Of a stretch of 64,000 bases of DNA, positions 13,990 to 26,520 are shown in pieces. Under the pieces are notes generated by a model. It saw only the letters and a program-made list of their open reading frames with translations, was not told the DNA's origin and made no database searches. Positions within the stretch are counted from its first letter, which is position 1, and every line of letters starts with the position of its first letter. The DNA is from Heliocybe sulcata (lineage: Eukaryota; Basidiomycota; Agaricomycetes; Gloeophyllales; Gloeophyllaceae). The position numbers and the translations under genes are program-made. Location of the stretch: assembly GCA_004369045.1 (NCBI GenBank), contig ML213503.1, positions 571,343 through 635,342 on the forward strand, written 5' to 3'.

Positions 13990-15373
13990 ATGCCAGGCCT
14001 TACCTTTCCCCCGTTTCCAGATGATGTCCCGACGCATCCTCTACTGGTCATAGACTATGCGCTCTTACAAGCCGGCGACGCGCAAGAGATGGACAAGTTA
14101 TGGAAGGCCGCCACGGAGCTGGGGTTCTGGTAGTATGTTCGCTTCCTTCCGTGCCGTAGCCCTCGTGTGATTCATCGTGTGCAGTTTGAAGAACCATGGA
14201 GCGGATGCCGAGGTCGGCGACATGTTCGACATGGGCTCGGAAACCATGGACCTCCCTCTCGAAGAGAAGATGAAGTTTGAGCAGGGAGACAACGGCGTGT
14301 CCTTCGGGTTCGTGGCCGATGTTACCTCTCTTCACCATGCCTGCTTGACACGTGTTGTAGATATAAAGCCCTCGGAGCCATGGCTACCGACGAGCATGGC
14401 ACACTCGACGCAGTCGAGTTTCTTAATATTGCAAAGGATGATGTCCTGTCATGGCCTGATCCTACGCATCGCACCTATCCGTCGACTGTCAATAACCGAA
14501 TGGAGTCGACCATTGTACCTTTCGTGCGCAAGTCGCTTGAGATCAACCACCTGGTTCTCAAAATCTTCAATTCTAAACTTGGCTTACCTGAGAACACACT
14601 TCTCAACCTTCACTCCATGAAGGAACCGAGCGGCAGCGAAGCACGATGCATTAAGAGTCCTCCCAAGCCACGATGGCTGTCGGAGCAGAAGACTGCCATT
14701 GGAGCGCACACGGACTTCGGATCTCTGGTTCGTTTCTCGCCTCACGGTTAATTTAATGAGCGTACTGAGATTTGGGGCAGTCGTTCCTGCACAACCGGCT
14801 CGGAGGCTTGCAGGTCCTTCCTCCTGGCTCGGAGCAATGGTACTATATAAAGGTCAGTGACGCAGCGCATCGAGGTGGTTTCGGCCTCAAATACATTGTG
14901 CAGCCTATTCCTGGGCTCGCGGTATGCAATGTGGGGGACGCTCTTGCAATCTTTAGCGGAGGAGTGCTGCGGTCTAATCTCCATCGTGTGGTGTAAGTTC
15001 CGAATATCGTTGGTGAAGCTCATGTTGCTGAAATCACGTCGTTTACTTTCAGACCGCCTCCTGGAAACCAAGCGGAACTGGGGAGATGGTCGCTGGTGTT
15101 CTTCACGAGACCCGGGAACTCCTCTATTCTCAAGCCTTTGTCCGACCATAGTGCTATCATCGCGCAGGCCGCGACTACATACCCACCCATCAAGCACATG
15201 GGGTCGACAGCCGGGGACTGGTTTGCCAGGCGGATGAAGAACCAAAGGGTGAACAATCGCACCGTGAGTTGGCTCCTTGTCGAAAGGTTTCAGTATTTTG
15301 AATTGTGTTTGTGCAGGGCCCCGAGACATGGCGCGATAGTCGCGGGACGGAGTTCAAGCCTGAGGCTGTATAA
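13990..15373 (+). CDS. 2-oxoglutarate/Fe(II)-dependent oxygenase, isopenicillin-N-synthase-like (paralogue 1)
   Basis: Spliced from at least seven exons to about 350 aa. Domains in order: N-terminal DIOX_N region (PLLVIDYALLQAGDAQEM, AATELGFWYLKNHG, LPLEEKMKFEQGDN), then the double-stranded beta-helix. GAHTDFGSL supplies the first His and the Asp of the HxD..H iron triad, LRSNLHRVV supplies the distal His, and RWSLVFFTRP supplies the Arg that binds 2-oxoglutarate. Enzymes of this fold hydroxylate, desaturate or cyclise small molecules; the substrate cannot be told. The start ATG is preceded by TATAAG at 13929-13934, about 60 bases upstream. It has a close tandem paralogue at 16140 with the same exon plan, so the pair arose by local duplication. 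No secondary-metabolism backbone gene (PKS, NRPS, terpene synthase) is nearby. Confidence 0.9.
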
Positions 15374-16139
15374 TTAGATATGATCGGGAGGAATATGCGA
15401 ATATCTTATCTGTTATTGTATAGTTTTTGTGATAGATGGCGCATGAATCGAGATGGTGGCGAAGCGAGTCTCAGATAGAGGAGATCTATGAGTGCATCCG
15501 CAACGTGGATCTGCGTAGATCACGGCTGCCTCCGACGCCTCACTACATCGTCGTAAATAACACAAGAAGTTGCACAACATGCTTCCTCCTCGCCGAACGT
15601 AATCGGGCACGGCAACGGGTCGGGATAATGCCGTGGCTTCAACGTTTAATGGCGTCCGTAGTATACCAAGACAGATACCAGGTCTGTAGACTAATCAAAG
15701 CTTCGGGCACGATTGGGATTCCCGATCACCATGTCTTAGATGCCAGGCCGATTGGGGATGTTTCTTGCACGACGTGCCTATCCTGCCCATTCCAATTGGG
15801 GGAAAATCTTCATACCGCAATCGTGGTTACGCTTGACGAGCCTCGTGGGAGAAGGGAACATACTGCACAGGCAGAAGTCCATTTGCCACCCCTTCGGCCA
15901 TCCATACGGGCATGCGTGCCATAACAGTCCGCGATCAGATGGAAATCCTCTCGTAAGGGTATCCAAGACTTTCGGGTATTTCCACATTTCTGCGATGAGA
16001 CATATGTCGTTCCGATGAAAACCTATATGGAATTCCAGGAACATCCACTGCACAGGATGAACTCACCGCGGCTGGAACAGATATAATAGCACCTCGTCCC
16101 TGCTTCACCGCAGAGCAGACGAACCCTTCTCGACCCAAC
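15374..16139. other. Spacer between the two oxygenase genes
   Basis: About 770 bases with no recognised gene. An open frame at 15436-15924 translates to a sequence with no family features and atypical composition, and is probably chance. A TATAAT box at 16082-16087 lies about 55 bases upstream of the second oxygenase start, at nearly the same distance as the box in front of the first copy. Confidence 0.5.
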
Positions 16140-17529
16140 ATGCCAGGCATTACCACTCCTCCCTTCCCCGACAACGTCCCCACTGCCCCCCTTCTTGTCA
16201 TCGACTATGCCTTGATACAGCAAGGTCACAAGGAGGAAATCAACCGCATGTGGAGAGCGGCGACAGAGTTGGGATTCTGGTAGTAAGTACGACTGCTTGT
16301 CGCTAACGGACCGTGATGATCAATCCGAGTAGCCTAAAGAACCATGGAACGGACGCCGAAGTCAATCAAATGTTCGACGTAGGCGCAGAAACCGCGAGCT
16401 TACCTCTGGAAGAGAAGATGAAGTATGAACAAGGTGACAACGGAGCCTCTTTTGGGTGAGTAGCGTCCATTGAGGTGTTCCATGCTGCTGAAGTCGAGCC
16501 TTCCATTAGATATAAAGCCGCGGGCACCATCGCTGTCGACGAGAAAGGCACGCGGGATACGGTAGAATTCTTCAACGTCTCGCAAGACGACGCCCTGGCA
16601 TGGCCTGTCCCCGTGCACCGTTCCTACTTCCCCACTGTCAACGCACGCATGGAGTCCTCGATATTGCCCTTCGTGCGCAAGTCCGTCGCCGTCAACTTGA
16701 AGTTGATGAGCGTACTGGAGTCCAAGCTCGGGTTACCCCGAGGAGCCCTTGCCGCGCGTCACTCCCTGCAACAAAAGGGGGGAAGTGAGGCAAGGTGCAT
16801 CAGAAGCCAGCCCAGATCGGAACCTATGAGTGAAGCCGCCGCTGCCATAGGAGCCCATACAGATTTCGGATCTCTGGTAAAGTAACCCATTTGATAATGC
16901 ACTGATGGAGGTTAATGCCGTCGGCGCCACAGACCATCCTCCATAACCGTCTAGGCGGTCTTCAGGTTCTCATGCCCGGCACCGATAAATGGTTGTATGT
17001 GAAGGTGAGGTCTTCTCTGAATGGCCCTATGGCGACTATGCTGAACGCCATGCCGCACAGCCTTTGCCCGGCCATGCTATCTGCAACATCGGTGATACCC
17101 TCACCGTCTTTAGCGCTGGCATCTTGCGATCCAACCTACACCGCGTAGTGTGCGTAACCCCTGCACTATCAATGGTCAGATGAGACGGTCAGCCCCTGAC
17201 AACACGCTTAGGCCACCGCCAGGAGCCCAGGGCGGTCTGGAAAGATGGTCTGTTGTGTATTTCACAAGGCCAGCTTACGAAGTACGCGTGAAGGCCTTGA
17301 CGGAGGAAAGCTTCCTCATTGCCGAGGCAGCCTCAAAGGCCCCAGCTGGCAAATACGACACCGGGGAAACTGCGGGAGAATGGGTGACGAGGAGAATCAA
17401 GTACCACAGGCTCAAGAATAGAATCGTAAGTTCGGCTTACCCTGGTTTATTTCTCAACTCTAACAATAAGGCATGCAGGGTCCGGAGAGCTGGCGGGCTA
17501 ACAGAGGTGTCGAAGAAATGCAAGTCTGA
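16140..17529 (+). CDS. 2-oxoglutarate/Fe(II)-dependent oxygenase, isopenicillin-N-synthase-like (paralogue 2)
   Basis: Tandem paralogue of the gene at 13990, sharing its start (MPGxTxPPFPD), exon plan and all key residues: GAHTDFGSL (His and Asp of the iron triad), LRSNLHRVV (distal His) and RWSVVYFTRP (2-oxoglutarate Arg). Introns were placed by restoring this homology, for example the split Tyr codon in GFWYLKNHG and the intron between DFGSL and TILHNRLGGLQVL at about 16877-16931. The sequence ends GPESWRANRGVEEMQV at 17529. The two copies differ throughout, including an Ala/Gly-rich run before the iron motif (SEAAAAIGAHTDFG) that replaces SEQKTAIGAHTDFG, so the duplication is old and the substrates may differ. 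Function is otherwise as for paralogue 1. Confidence 0.9.
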
Positions 17530-18031
17530 AGTGAAGAGGCGACATCCAGGATTTCCGACTGCTCTACTCACCTCCTGCGCTGAGACAATCTGCCTAGCGA
17601 TAATTATGTTACTTTATTCGTACTTCGTATATCCCATCTGCGTAGAATTCATGCCAACGTACGCGCCCCAACTTGGAAATCGCATGGCCTAGCATTCTCA
17701 TGGCAGACAGTTTCTGCTCACGGAGACCGTGGAATCTACCCGCGATCTTTAACTGTGGGTGTCTGAGAAACTCGATTCCTAAGGATGCGTTCGCGAAGGT
17801 TTCGTAAATCTCGCTGTGGTAGACGACTTGAGATCTGAGACGTTTGGAAGACGGGAGCGGCCGTCACGTTACGTACAGTTGCAACATGACGGCCAGCGGA
17901 TCAGACTCACGCTGCCCTTCACAAGTCGGGTATTCCCGGGAAACGTATCCTGCTCACAAGTGAAAATGTGCACAAAATAATTATCATACACGTCTTCGCT
18001 ACGGAAATGAGAGAGGCCTACACTGGCTACC
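17530..18031. other. Convergent intergenic region
   Basis: About 500 bases between the converging 3' ends of oxygenase 2 and the MDR oxidoreductase. Only 3' untranslated sequence is expected. No gene or structure was seen. Confidence 0.5.
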
Positions 18032-19182
18032 TCAATTCTCGGTGATGGTTTCCTTGACTTCAAAGACGACCTTGCCGACGCTCTTTCCGCTCTGGACCAA
18101 CTCGTGCATCCTCCTCAGACTACCCTGACTCAGGACCTCCTTGACAGTGACCAACGTGGTCACATCCCCGTTCTCAGCGGCGGTCGCAAGGTCATTGAGC
18201 ATACGACCCTGCGTCGATAGGTCGAACTGATTAGCAGGCTTGGCGAGCATGAATTCCCAATGGAATGACAGGGCTTTGCCAAATGCATCTATAGTATGGA
18301 AATTGAGCGCTTTATCAGTTTCCACGATTGAGCCAATGCGACCCCATGGGCTCATGGCTTTGGCAATAGGCTCCAGATAGTGCTGTGTGTCGTGACAGAT
18401 GAGTGCCAGGGTCGGCTGGAGGCCAGCCTTTTCAAGCTGAGGACCTAAAGATCGATCAGATCCGTTCTCCAGGTTGTAAGCGACTGAGGCCGCCTTACCT
18501 AGATCCTCGTGATGATTGATGATATGCGTTGCCCCATTGCGTTTGGCCCAATCAACAGTCTCTTTGCGAGACGCGGTGACAATAATATTCTTTATCTTGA
18601 AGACCTGGGCAAATATAAACCTGAGAACTGATGTTCTATCACACACGCAGAGCGCGGTATTCTTACTTTGTGTGCAAGCTGAGTTGCAGCTGACCCTACA
18701 CCCCCGGCGCCGTTTACAATTAGGAGTGTCTCTTCTTTACGCGGGGCGTGGAACGGCTGGAGGTTGAAATGCCCCTCAAACATCTCCCAAGCGGTTAGAC
18801 CCACGAGAGGAAGACCGGCCGCATCTTGCCAACTCCATCCCCTCGGCTTTCGCCCGACAATCCTGGAGTCAACTACGGTGTACTGCGCATTGGTGCCCGA
18901 GCGCCCTAGCGCGCCAGAAAACATGACTTCATCTCCGGATTTGAATAACGCTTGTTCTCCAGCCTTTTCCACTACGCCAGTACCGTCAAAGCCGAGAATG
19001 GCATGGGCAGGGAATTTACCCTCGCGGATCTTCGTATCGACTGGATTTAGCGCACATCCTTTGATGCGGACGAGGATGTCGTAAGGGGACTCTAGGGAGG
19101 GAATGGGGACTTCGGTGATGGTCAAAACAGAGGGAGGCCCGGGCTCGGGGAAGTGAATCGCTTTCATCAGGCCGGATGCCAT
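18032..19182 (-). CDS. Medium-chain dehydrogenase/reductase (YogA/quinone-oxidoreductase-like, non-zinc)
   Basis: Two exons (19182-18667 and 18604-18032) encode 362 aa. The N-terminal GroES-like domain reads MKAIHFPEPGPPSVLTITEV, then ALNPVDTKIREG, LGFDGTGVVEKAG and GDEVMFSG. The nucleotide-binding Rossmann core has the GGVGSAATQLAHK motif (LLIVNGAGGVGS) and ends ELVQSGKSVGKVVFEV. The catalytic-zinc Cys of classical alcohol dehydrogenases is absent at the expected site (Asn-Pro-Val-Asp instead), which places it with the zinc-independent NAD(P)H quinone/enone reductases of the YogA group. The likely role is reduction of quinones or alpha,beta-unsaturated carbonyls in the cytosol; substrate unknown. 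The upstream frame is open to 19236, but the family start fits the ATG at 19182, and TATAAA lies 68 bases upstream. Confidence 0.9.
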
Positions 19183-19249
19183 GTCCGTGCAGTATCGGTG
19201 GACAATAATAAAGAAGTAACAAGCCCGAGTCGGCAACGAGAGACCGACC

Positions 19250-19255
19250 TTTATA
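19250..19255 (-). promoter_or_regulatory. TATA box of the MDR oxidoreductase gene
   Basis: TATAAA on the minus strand, 68 bases upstream of the start codon at 19182, inside an AT-rich patch. Position and sequence fit a core promoter. Confidence 0.5.
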
Positions 19256-19445
19256 TTTTCGACGACTTCACGCGAACGGCCGACTCCAGGTCTTGGGATG
19301 AAGTCATGCTTACGGCGCTTGTTGCGTACACAGTCGAAATGGTTTAGACGAGATGTTTCCAGAATGCCCGAGCGACCCCCGAGCGCTTCATGGAAATAGC
19401 GGAGCTCGGGCTAACCTCCCTGAGAGATTGCGGGCGAGACAAGCG

Positions 19446-20349
<904 letters not shown>

Positions 20350-20795
20350 TGGTTTGCGCATGCTTTGGGTCGGTGTGGGTGGAGCATGGCTCGCTGAGGG
20401 AGCTGCTGTGGTGCACGCTAGGGGATATCCATGTATTTCGTTCCACTATGCAATGATATGCTATGCGCCAACATATCATTCATCTGATTGTTCGATGTTC
20501 GTCGCCCTTTGTAGTCCTGGCCATCGGCCTTGACTAACATACTCGTAATGGGTTCTGTGCAGTCTCTGGACCGCATTCTACGTATGTGTACATCTCCAAC
20601 TTACACGGCTGCATGAATGTGCGTCCCGATTCTGCGATCTACCCTGGGATCGAGATCTGATGAATTCCACGCGGCAGCCACGTGCATGCAATTCTTGATC
20701 ACACTTTTGTGGCAAAGTATTTAAGTCCTCTTTTGTCTCCAACCCCTGCTGTGCATAATTCGCTCGAGCGACACTTTCTCACTGCCGATACTATC
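20350..20795. other. Intergenic region upstream of UTP14
   Basis: About 450 bases holding the 3' end of the ubiquitin-L40 transcript and the UTP14 promoter. A TATTTAAG box near 20719 lies about 75 bases before the UTP14 start. No gene was seen. Confidence 0.45.
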
Positions 20796-23700
20796 ATGGC
20801 ACGGGCTGGTAAGAAACTTAGCTCCTCCAAAGCTCCTGTGGCGACGCGTAAAGCGAACGCAGCCGGTTATACAAAACGTCAATCAGCTAAGAGCAAGGCT
20901 AAGGCTTTCTCGGGTGGAATATCGGATGTCTACGAATACGAACATGGAAAGGCGCGAAGAGAGAAAGTACCCCTCAAACTTGACAAACATGAAGCTAAGG
21001 AGTTCGGAGTAAATGAGGACGGGGAAGACGGCGATGATGACATGGGCGAAGGACGTTCCATGTCGGAATGGATGAAACGGCCCAGGCTTGTAGGGGAGAA
21101 TGGTGATGAAGAGATAGACCCGGATGATGATGAGGAGATTAATAGTGACGAAGCGTTTGAGGAGAGCGACGAAGAGCGGTTTGCAGGGTTTACGTTCGCT
21201 TCCGATGCGAAGGTCAGTTTATTTGGATTCCAGGGTCTGAAGTATGGCTGCCTCATGTATTGCGCCCTGCTTCGCAGAAAAGGCAAGGCTCGAAAAAGGG
21301 TGCTTCAGGCTCCCAGTCGTTCAGCACGTCGAGAAGCGTTCAATTTGCGGACGTTGACTTGAACGAGGATGATAGTGACCACGGAGGGATCGGTACTCAG
21401 GAACTTGCTCGAGATGACCTCGGATCCGACGCGGAAGACGGAGATACAGAGGAAGAGGAAGAAGAGGACGGAGAGCCGGATGAGTTCATTGATGTCCTGG
21501 ATGTTTTAGACGGAAGAGGCGATCCGGACATCGCCAGTGATGACGAAGGCTCAATCGAGCACGAGGCGCAGGGAAGCAATATCTCTACCAGGCTCCGGGG
21601 GAGTGACGAAAGCGAAGCAGAGCATGATGAAGGCCAGGATAACGAAGAAAACGAAGGCAGCCATAGCGAAGCGGAGGCTTCCCTATTGTCAGAAGAGGAT
21701 GCGGCGGACCAGACCCCGGAAGCCCTTGATAAGTTACAGAATTTCATCTCCACCTTGAGTACGTCCGAGAAGCGCAAGCAAGATTCGTCTCGCGAGGATG
21801 GCGAGCGCCCTCGGAAGCGACGGTTCGTGAAGGAGCGTACCACTGCCGGTGTCGAGGGTGAGTTCAACGCTACCACCGGTAAGTTTGATACTTCCTTCTT
21901 TGCGTTGCTTGTGTCCCGATATTTTTGCTGTCCTAGACCAAGGCAAATTGCAGCTGGACGACCTCCTTAGTCCATTGGCGTCCCAGTCTTCTGCACTACT
22001 GTCTCTCAAGAAAGCGGCGAAACCGCTCATATCAACCTCAAAGGGGGCGCTGGATGCTCCTTTACCCACTCGGACGCAGGAGCGCCTCGACCGCGAAGCT
22101 GCTTATGAGCAAACCAAAGATGAGGTAGACAAATGGAAGGCCACTATGAAGAGAATCAAGGAGGTACGACGAGCATTCATGTTGCGCAACGTCTAATAAC
22201 GGACGTGTGTGTGCAGGCGGAGCACCTGAGCTTCCCGCTGCAAGCCCCATCCGCTTCTCGGCCGTCCAACCTTGAGTTGACTGCAAAATTCAAGGTAATC
22301 CCAACCCCTCTATTGAATGCTATTTATTCTGATTTTGGGTGCTCAGCCTACAACAGAGCTTGAAACATCCGTGGATCGTCTCCTCAAAAGCGCGAAAATG
22401 CGAGAGGAAGATCTGCAGCAGACCGAAGACCTCATGATGAATGATGTCTCCGTCGAAGAGGTAGCGGCGCGCCGTGCAGAGCTGCATAAGATGCGGGACT
22501 TGGTCTTCCGGGCGGACATGAAGGCCAAGCGCATAGCGAAGATCAAGAGCAAGACGTTCCGGAAGATCAAGAAGAAGGAGCGGGTAAAGTTGATGGCGCA
22601 GCTCGATGAGGGGGAGGATGGGGATGACGAGGAAGCCAGGATGAAGCGGGAGGTGGAGAGGGCGAGGGAGAGGGCGACTCTTAAGCATAAGAATACGGGC
22701 AAGTGGGCGAGGGCGATGAAGGGCAGAAATGAGCTCGACGTAGATCAGAGGAAGGAGATTACGGAGATGTTGGAGCGCGGAGAGCAGCTGAGACAAAAGA
22801 TACGTGGGGAAGGGGAGAGCGACGAGAGCGACGACGAGGATGACGAGGAGGCATTCAAGGCGAGCGCGTTTGAGGAGGTCCAGGCGATCAAGCGGGGTGA
22901 GCTCTCTGAAGAGGATGCTGACGGGGCGCATAAGAGCATATTCAATATGAAGTTTATGCGGGATGCTGCGGCCAGGGAGCAGCAGAAGGTGAACGAGGAG
23001 GCAGATGATTTCATTCGGGAGATGGGAGGTAATTCGGTGGAGAGCGATGAGGACGAGTCGAATGAGCCCAATGTACCTGGACCCTCGGGTGTCGTTGTCC
23101 AGCGGACGGGCGGCCGCGTGCAGTATCAGCCCGGTGCATTAGTGAGTTCATTTCTCTGTGTGCGGCACGCTCGCTAATGATTCGATTCGTTAGTCCGATC
23201 GCCTGGCAGCAAGGCCGACTGACTCGCTCGCGTCAGATGCATCTAGTGTTACGCTCAAGTCGACGGACTTCCCCGCTGGTACCCCCCTTCTTCCGCACCT
23301 CCACACGACCGATGAGCCTCCCACGGGGACGTCCACAAGTAGCCAGACGCCCAATCCATGGCTAGCGGTTCATGATTCCTCTTTCAAAGGTCCTCGTAGG
23401 AAGAATGAAATTGTTGTTTCGAAGGGCAGCAGTTCCATTGAAAAGTCCAGACACAAGGTCCGCAAAGAGACTTTGAAGCAGACGGACGTGAAGGAGCAAG
23501 TCCAGGACGACGCGGTGGTCGAGATCTCGATGGACGATGTATTGACTCTCACTGGCGCCGGTCCTTCCAAGAAGCCTTCAGGATCTTTGCGGGCACCCGA
23601 ACAAGATGCAGCAGCTGATGACTCGGATGCGAATAGTGAAATCGAGGAGCAGGAGAAGGCGCTTGAACGCAAGGCAATCGGCCGTAAAAACAAGGGTGCC

Positions 23701-24260
23701 AGAGCGTTCGAACAGCGCGATCTGGTCGCTCTTGCGTTCGCTGGTGACAATGTCGTGCAGGAATTCGAAGCTGCGAAGCGCAAGGAAATGGAAGAGGATG
23801 CGCCGCATGAAGTGGACACAATGCTGCCGGGATGGGTACGAACATGCGTTATTTCTTTGTCTTCCGAACGACTCAACGTCAATTTCAGGGTTCCTGGGGT
23901 GGCAAAGGCGCGCGCAAATTGGCGCCTAAACCTCACCTGATCAAGAAGGTCGCCGGCATTGACCCCAAGTCAAGAGCGGATTACAATAAGTCGCATATCA
24001 TCATATCCGAAAAGCGGGATAAGAAGGCTGCGAAGTATCTCGTCAAAGACCTGCCACATCCCTATACCAGCAAAGCACAGTACGAGCGTCGTATGGACAC
24101 GCCTGTAGGGACGGAATGGAATACGCGGCTAGGATTCCAGCGGGGAACTCTTCCCAAAGTCACTAAGAAGGTAATGTCTGAGTTATCACGTTTGTTGGGC
24201 TGCCTCTTACCCCGCGAACAGATGGGCACCATCATTCGGCCTCTCGAGAAGGCGGCATAA
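20796..24260 (+). CDS. UTP14: U3 snoRNA-associated protein 14 (SSU processome)
   Basis: Full-length Utp14 from about seven exons. It starts MARAGKKLSSSKAPVATRKA and has long acidic Asp/Glu/Ser tracts around 21010-21700, then a basic helical core (KTFRKIKKKERVKLMAQLDE, KHKNTGKWARAMKGR). The hallmark NPWL motif follows (near 23350), then the conserved tail: GWGSWGGKG across the intron at about 23835-23888, IISEKRDKKAAKYLVKDLPH, LGFQRGTLPKV and the end MGTIIRPLEKAA. Utp14 binds pre-18S rRNA and activates the helicase Dhr1 to remove U3 from pre-40S particles in the nucleolus. The acidic/basic pattern and length (about 960 aa) fit the family. Several long antisense open frames here mirror the acidic repeats and are not genes. 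Confidence 0.95.
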
Positions 24261-24406
24261 AAAATCATCTCCTCGCTGTCTACATCTGGAATCTGCCAGC
24301 ATCTCTGTCCCGAAACGCCAGTTTGCTGAAGTAGAGCCTCTCCAGGTACCGGCTGCGATGGGACGACCACACAACGTACAGTAATCATTGGTGTTCCGCC
24401 CATCTA

Positions 24407-26520
24407 TCATGAATCCTCGCCCATGGCAAGGCTAACTATTACATACACATTGGCAATCAAGATCAGGAGCCAGATTGCATAACCGATTCCTGCGGTTATT
24501 CTGTTGTTATTGAAGTACACCTGCTGCTCCTCAGCTCTCTCTAGATCGTCCGCCGAAGCCATTCTGATCCCCGGGACAGGTTCTCCGCTCGCGGGGTCTG
24601 GCGTGATGGCATGATCACTAGGCTTGCTGACACCCATGACGCTCTTGGACGACGTGAGCCACAGCATTGGGAACACGATGAAGGGTAGGACGATCGAAAG
24701 AACGACTTGTGACGCTACGAGGAGCGTATCGATCCCGGAGCGACCAGAAGCTATGGCAACTACCATCGAAGGTATGAGACCCAGCGATCTGGTTAACATT
24801 CGACGCAGCATGGGCTGCGACGTATAAGCGTATAGACTATTCGGTTTACCAACAAAGCTCACCGAGACACGCCATTGAATAAAACCTTCGCACACTATCT
24901 GACCTGCGACAGTTGCGATGATCGAAGAGCTTTGGCCAGCACATAAGAGGGCGAGGGCGAAGAGGACAGCCGCAGCTTGACAGGGGAAACAGTTAGCTCA
25001 ACGTTCCGGCTCAGTGCAAGGGAGAGGGGACTACTTACGTTTGCCAACAAGCGAACGGATCAGACTGTGCGCATCAAACAAGCTGGCTGGTACTTCTGAG
25101 CCTCTCTGGCCTGAACCATAGTAGAAGACGGCACTGGCCAGGACCAGGATGCTGTACAACTGATGAGCAAACTGAATGCCACGTAAGAAAGAAAGAGATG
25201 ACTTACAATGCGTTGATGAGCACCGCAAATCCGATCAAGCTAACTATCACATCGACAATGCCATGATATAAATGTGCGCGGACGAAAGATAAGGGTTTGT
25301 TGGAATGCTCGGCGTGTGATTTAGGAGTGTCCTCTTCCTCCACGCGAACAACGCGGAAAGTATTGATACAGCTATGAACGACTTTCTTGAATACAACACG
25401 GAGGAAGGAGGTGTCCTCATAAGAATCAGCAAGTGAGTCCTTTGATCTATTTGATACAGAAGTTAAAGATTTGGAAGTTGTGACTCGGTCCTGCGTGGCC
25501 AGGAAGGACCCGAGGAAGAGGCTGTGGGGCATAACAGTCGCCCCGATGATGCCAATAGCTGATTAATGTAGCATAAGTAGACAGGCTGCGCATGATCGTC
25601 AAGCTCTGTTACGCACATGTGTATAACCCTCCCGACTGGAAGACGGTTTTTGATGGGACGAATCCGTCGAATGTGTCACCCCAATCCACATGAACTCTAG
25701 CAATTATAATGGCCATTGAGATGAAGACGGCGAGAACCTGCCGATTTCTTGTCAGCTGCGGACGAGGCACGCGCACAGCGATTACTCACAAGCACCGCTA
25801 TTAGCCATTCAAACATTTTCACGGGCCTCCCTCGGAGAGGGTCGCCGATGATCAATAAGATGAAAACATCCGACGCTGTTATTAGGACACCTGCCCATAT
25901 TGGTAACGATGGGAATAGCAGAGTGAGAGCTATTGCAGAGCCCAGGAGTTCTGCCAGGTCGGTGCTGATGATGGCGATTTCAGCCAGCACGTAGAGAGGA
26001 TACAGCACAAGCCAGCGGTACAGTCTCGTGTGTTTGGGGCGATTGTATAGCATCAGTCTGCAGTGGGAGGCCAGATCTAGAGAGGAAGTCAGATTGCATT
26101 GAAGTTGGTCATAATGTGTATGGCACCTAAACCGGTCACGCAACCCAATTTACTTGCCAACGACTGCGAACAATCATTCTCATCCATAATTCGCAAGAGA
26201 CTTTAACATAGCCCTTACCTGGAAAAACACTGCAAAGATGCCGGCAAGAAGGACGACAAAGAGCAATTTGTATCCATACTGCGAACCGGCTTGCAAATCG
26301 ACTCCCCAGTTGCCTCTGTGCAGAATGTTATAGGAATGAAGACCATGAAAAGTGCAGGTGATACTGACGGATCAAAGTAGGCGACACTGGACACTATTCC
26401 AGGACCAACGTGTCTCGTAACATGGTGCCATAGGATCCGACCTAGAGACCTGAATTTGGGCCCGACTGAGCTTGAAGTTATACTAGGTCGCTGGCTGGCA
26501 TTCTGAGTCGTCTCTGGCAT
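24407..26520 (-). CDS. NRAMP-family divalent metal transporter (Smf-like)
   Basis: Multi-exon membrane protein of about 560 aa. After a short Ser/Thr-rich N-terminus (start ATG at 26520) TM1 carries the metal site [19 protein letters not shown], with the DPGN spanning an intron, followed by [21 protein letters not shown]3 reads [20 protein letters not shown] and TM6 carries the second half of the site, [13 protein letters not shown]. Downstream helices include [20 protein letters not shown] and [13 protein letters not shown]. These residues are those of proton-coupled Mn2+/Fe2+ importers. A hydrophilic insert (residues near 25330-25480, rich in Ser, Lys and Glu) lies between TM6 and TM7 and could be regulatory. 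The cellular membrane cannot be assigned; fungal relatives sit at the plasma membrane, endosomes or vacuole. Confidence 0.93.

Noticed and set aside
15436-15924. 162-codon open frame between the two oxygenases
   Set aside because: No domain, odd composition (Arg/His/Cys-rich) and no conserved neighbour; fits a chance open frame.
13990-19182. Secondary-metabolite gene cluster (two oxygenases plus MDR reductase)
   Set aside because: There is no PKS, NRPS, terpene synthase, P450 or transporter next to them, and housekeeping genes follow directly.
21397-23071. Long antisense open frames inside UTP14
   Set aside because: They mirror the acidic Asp/Glu/Ser-coding repeats of UTP14 (giving Ser-rich translations) and carry no splice plan of their own.
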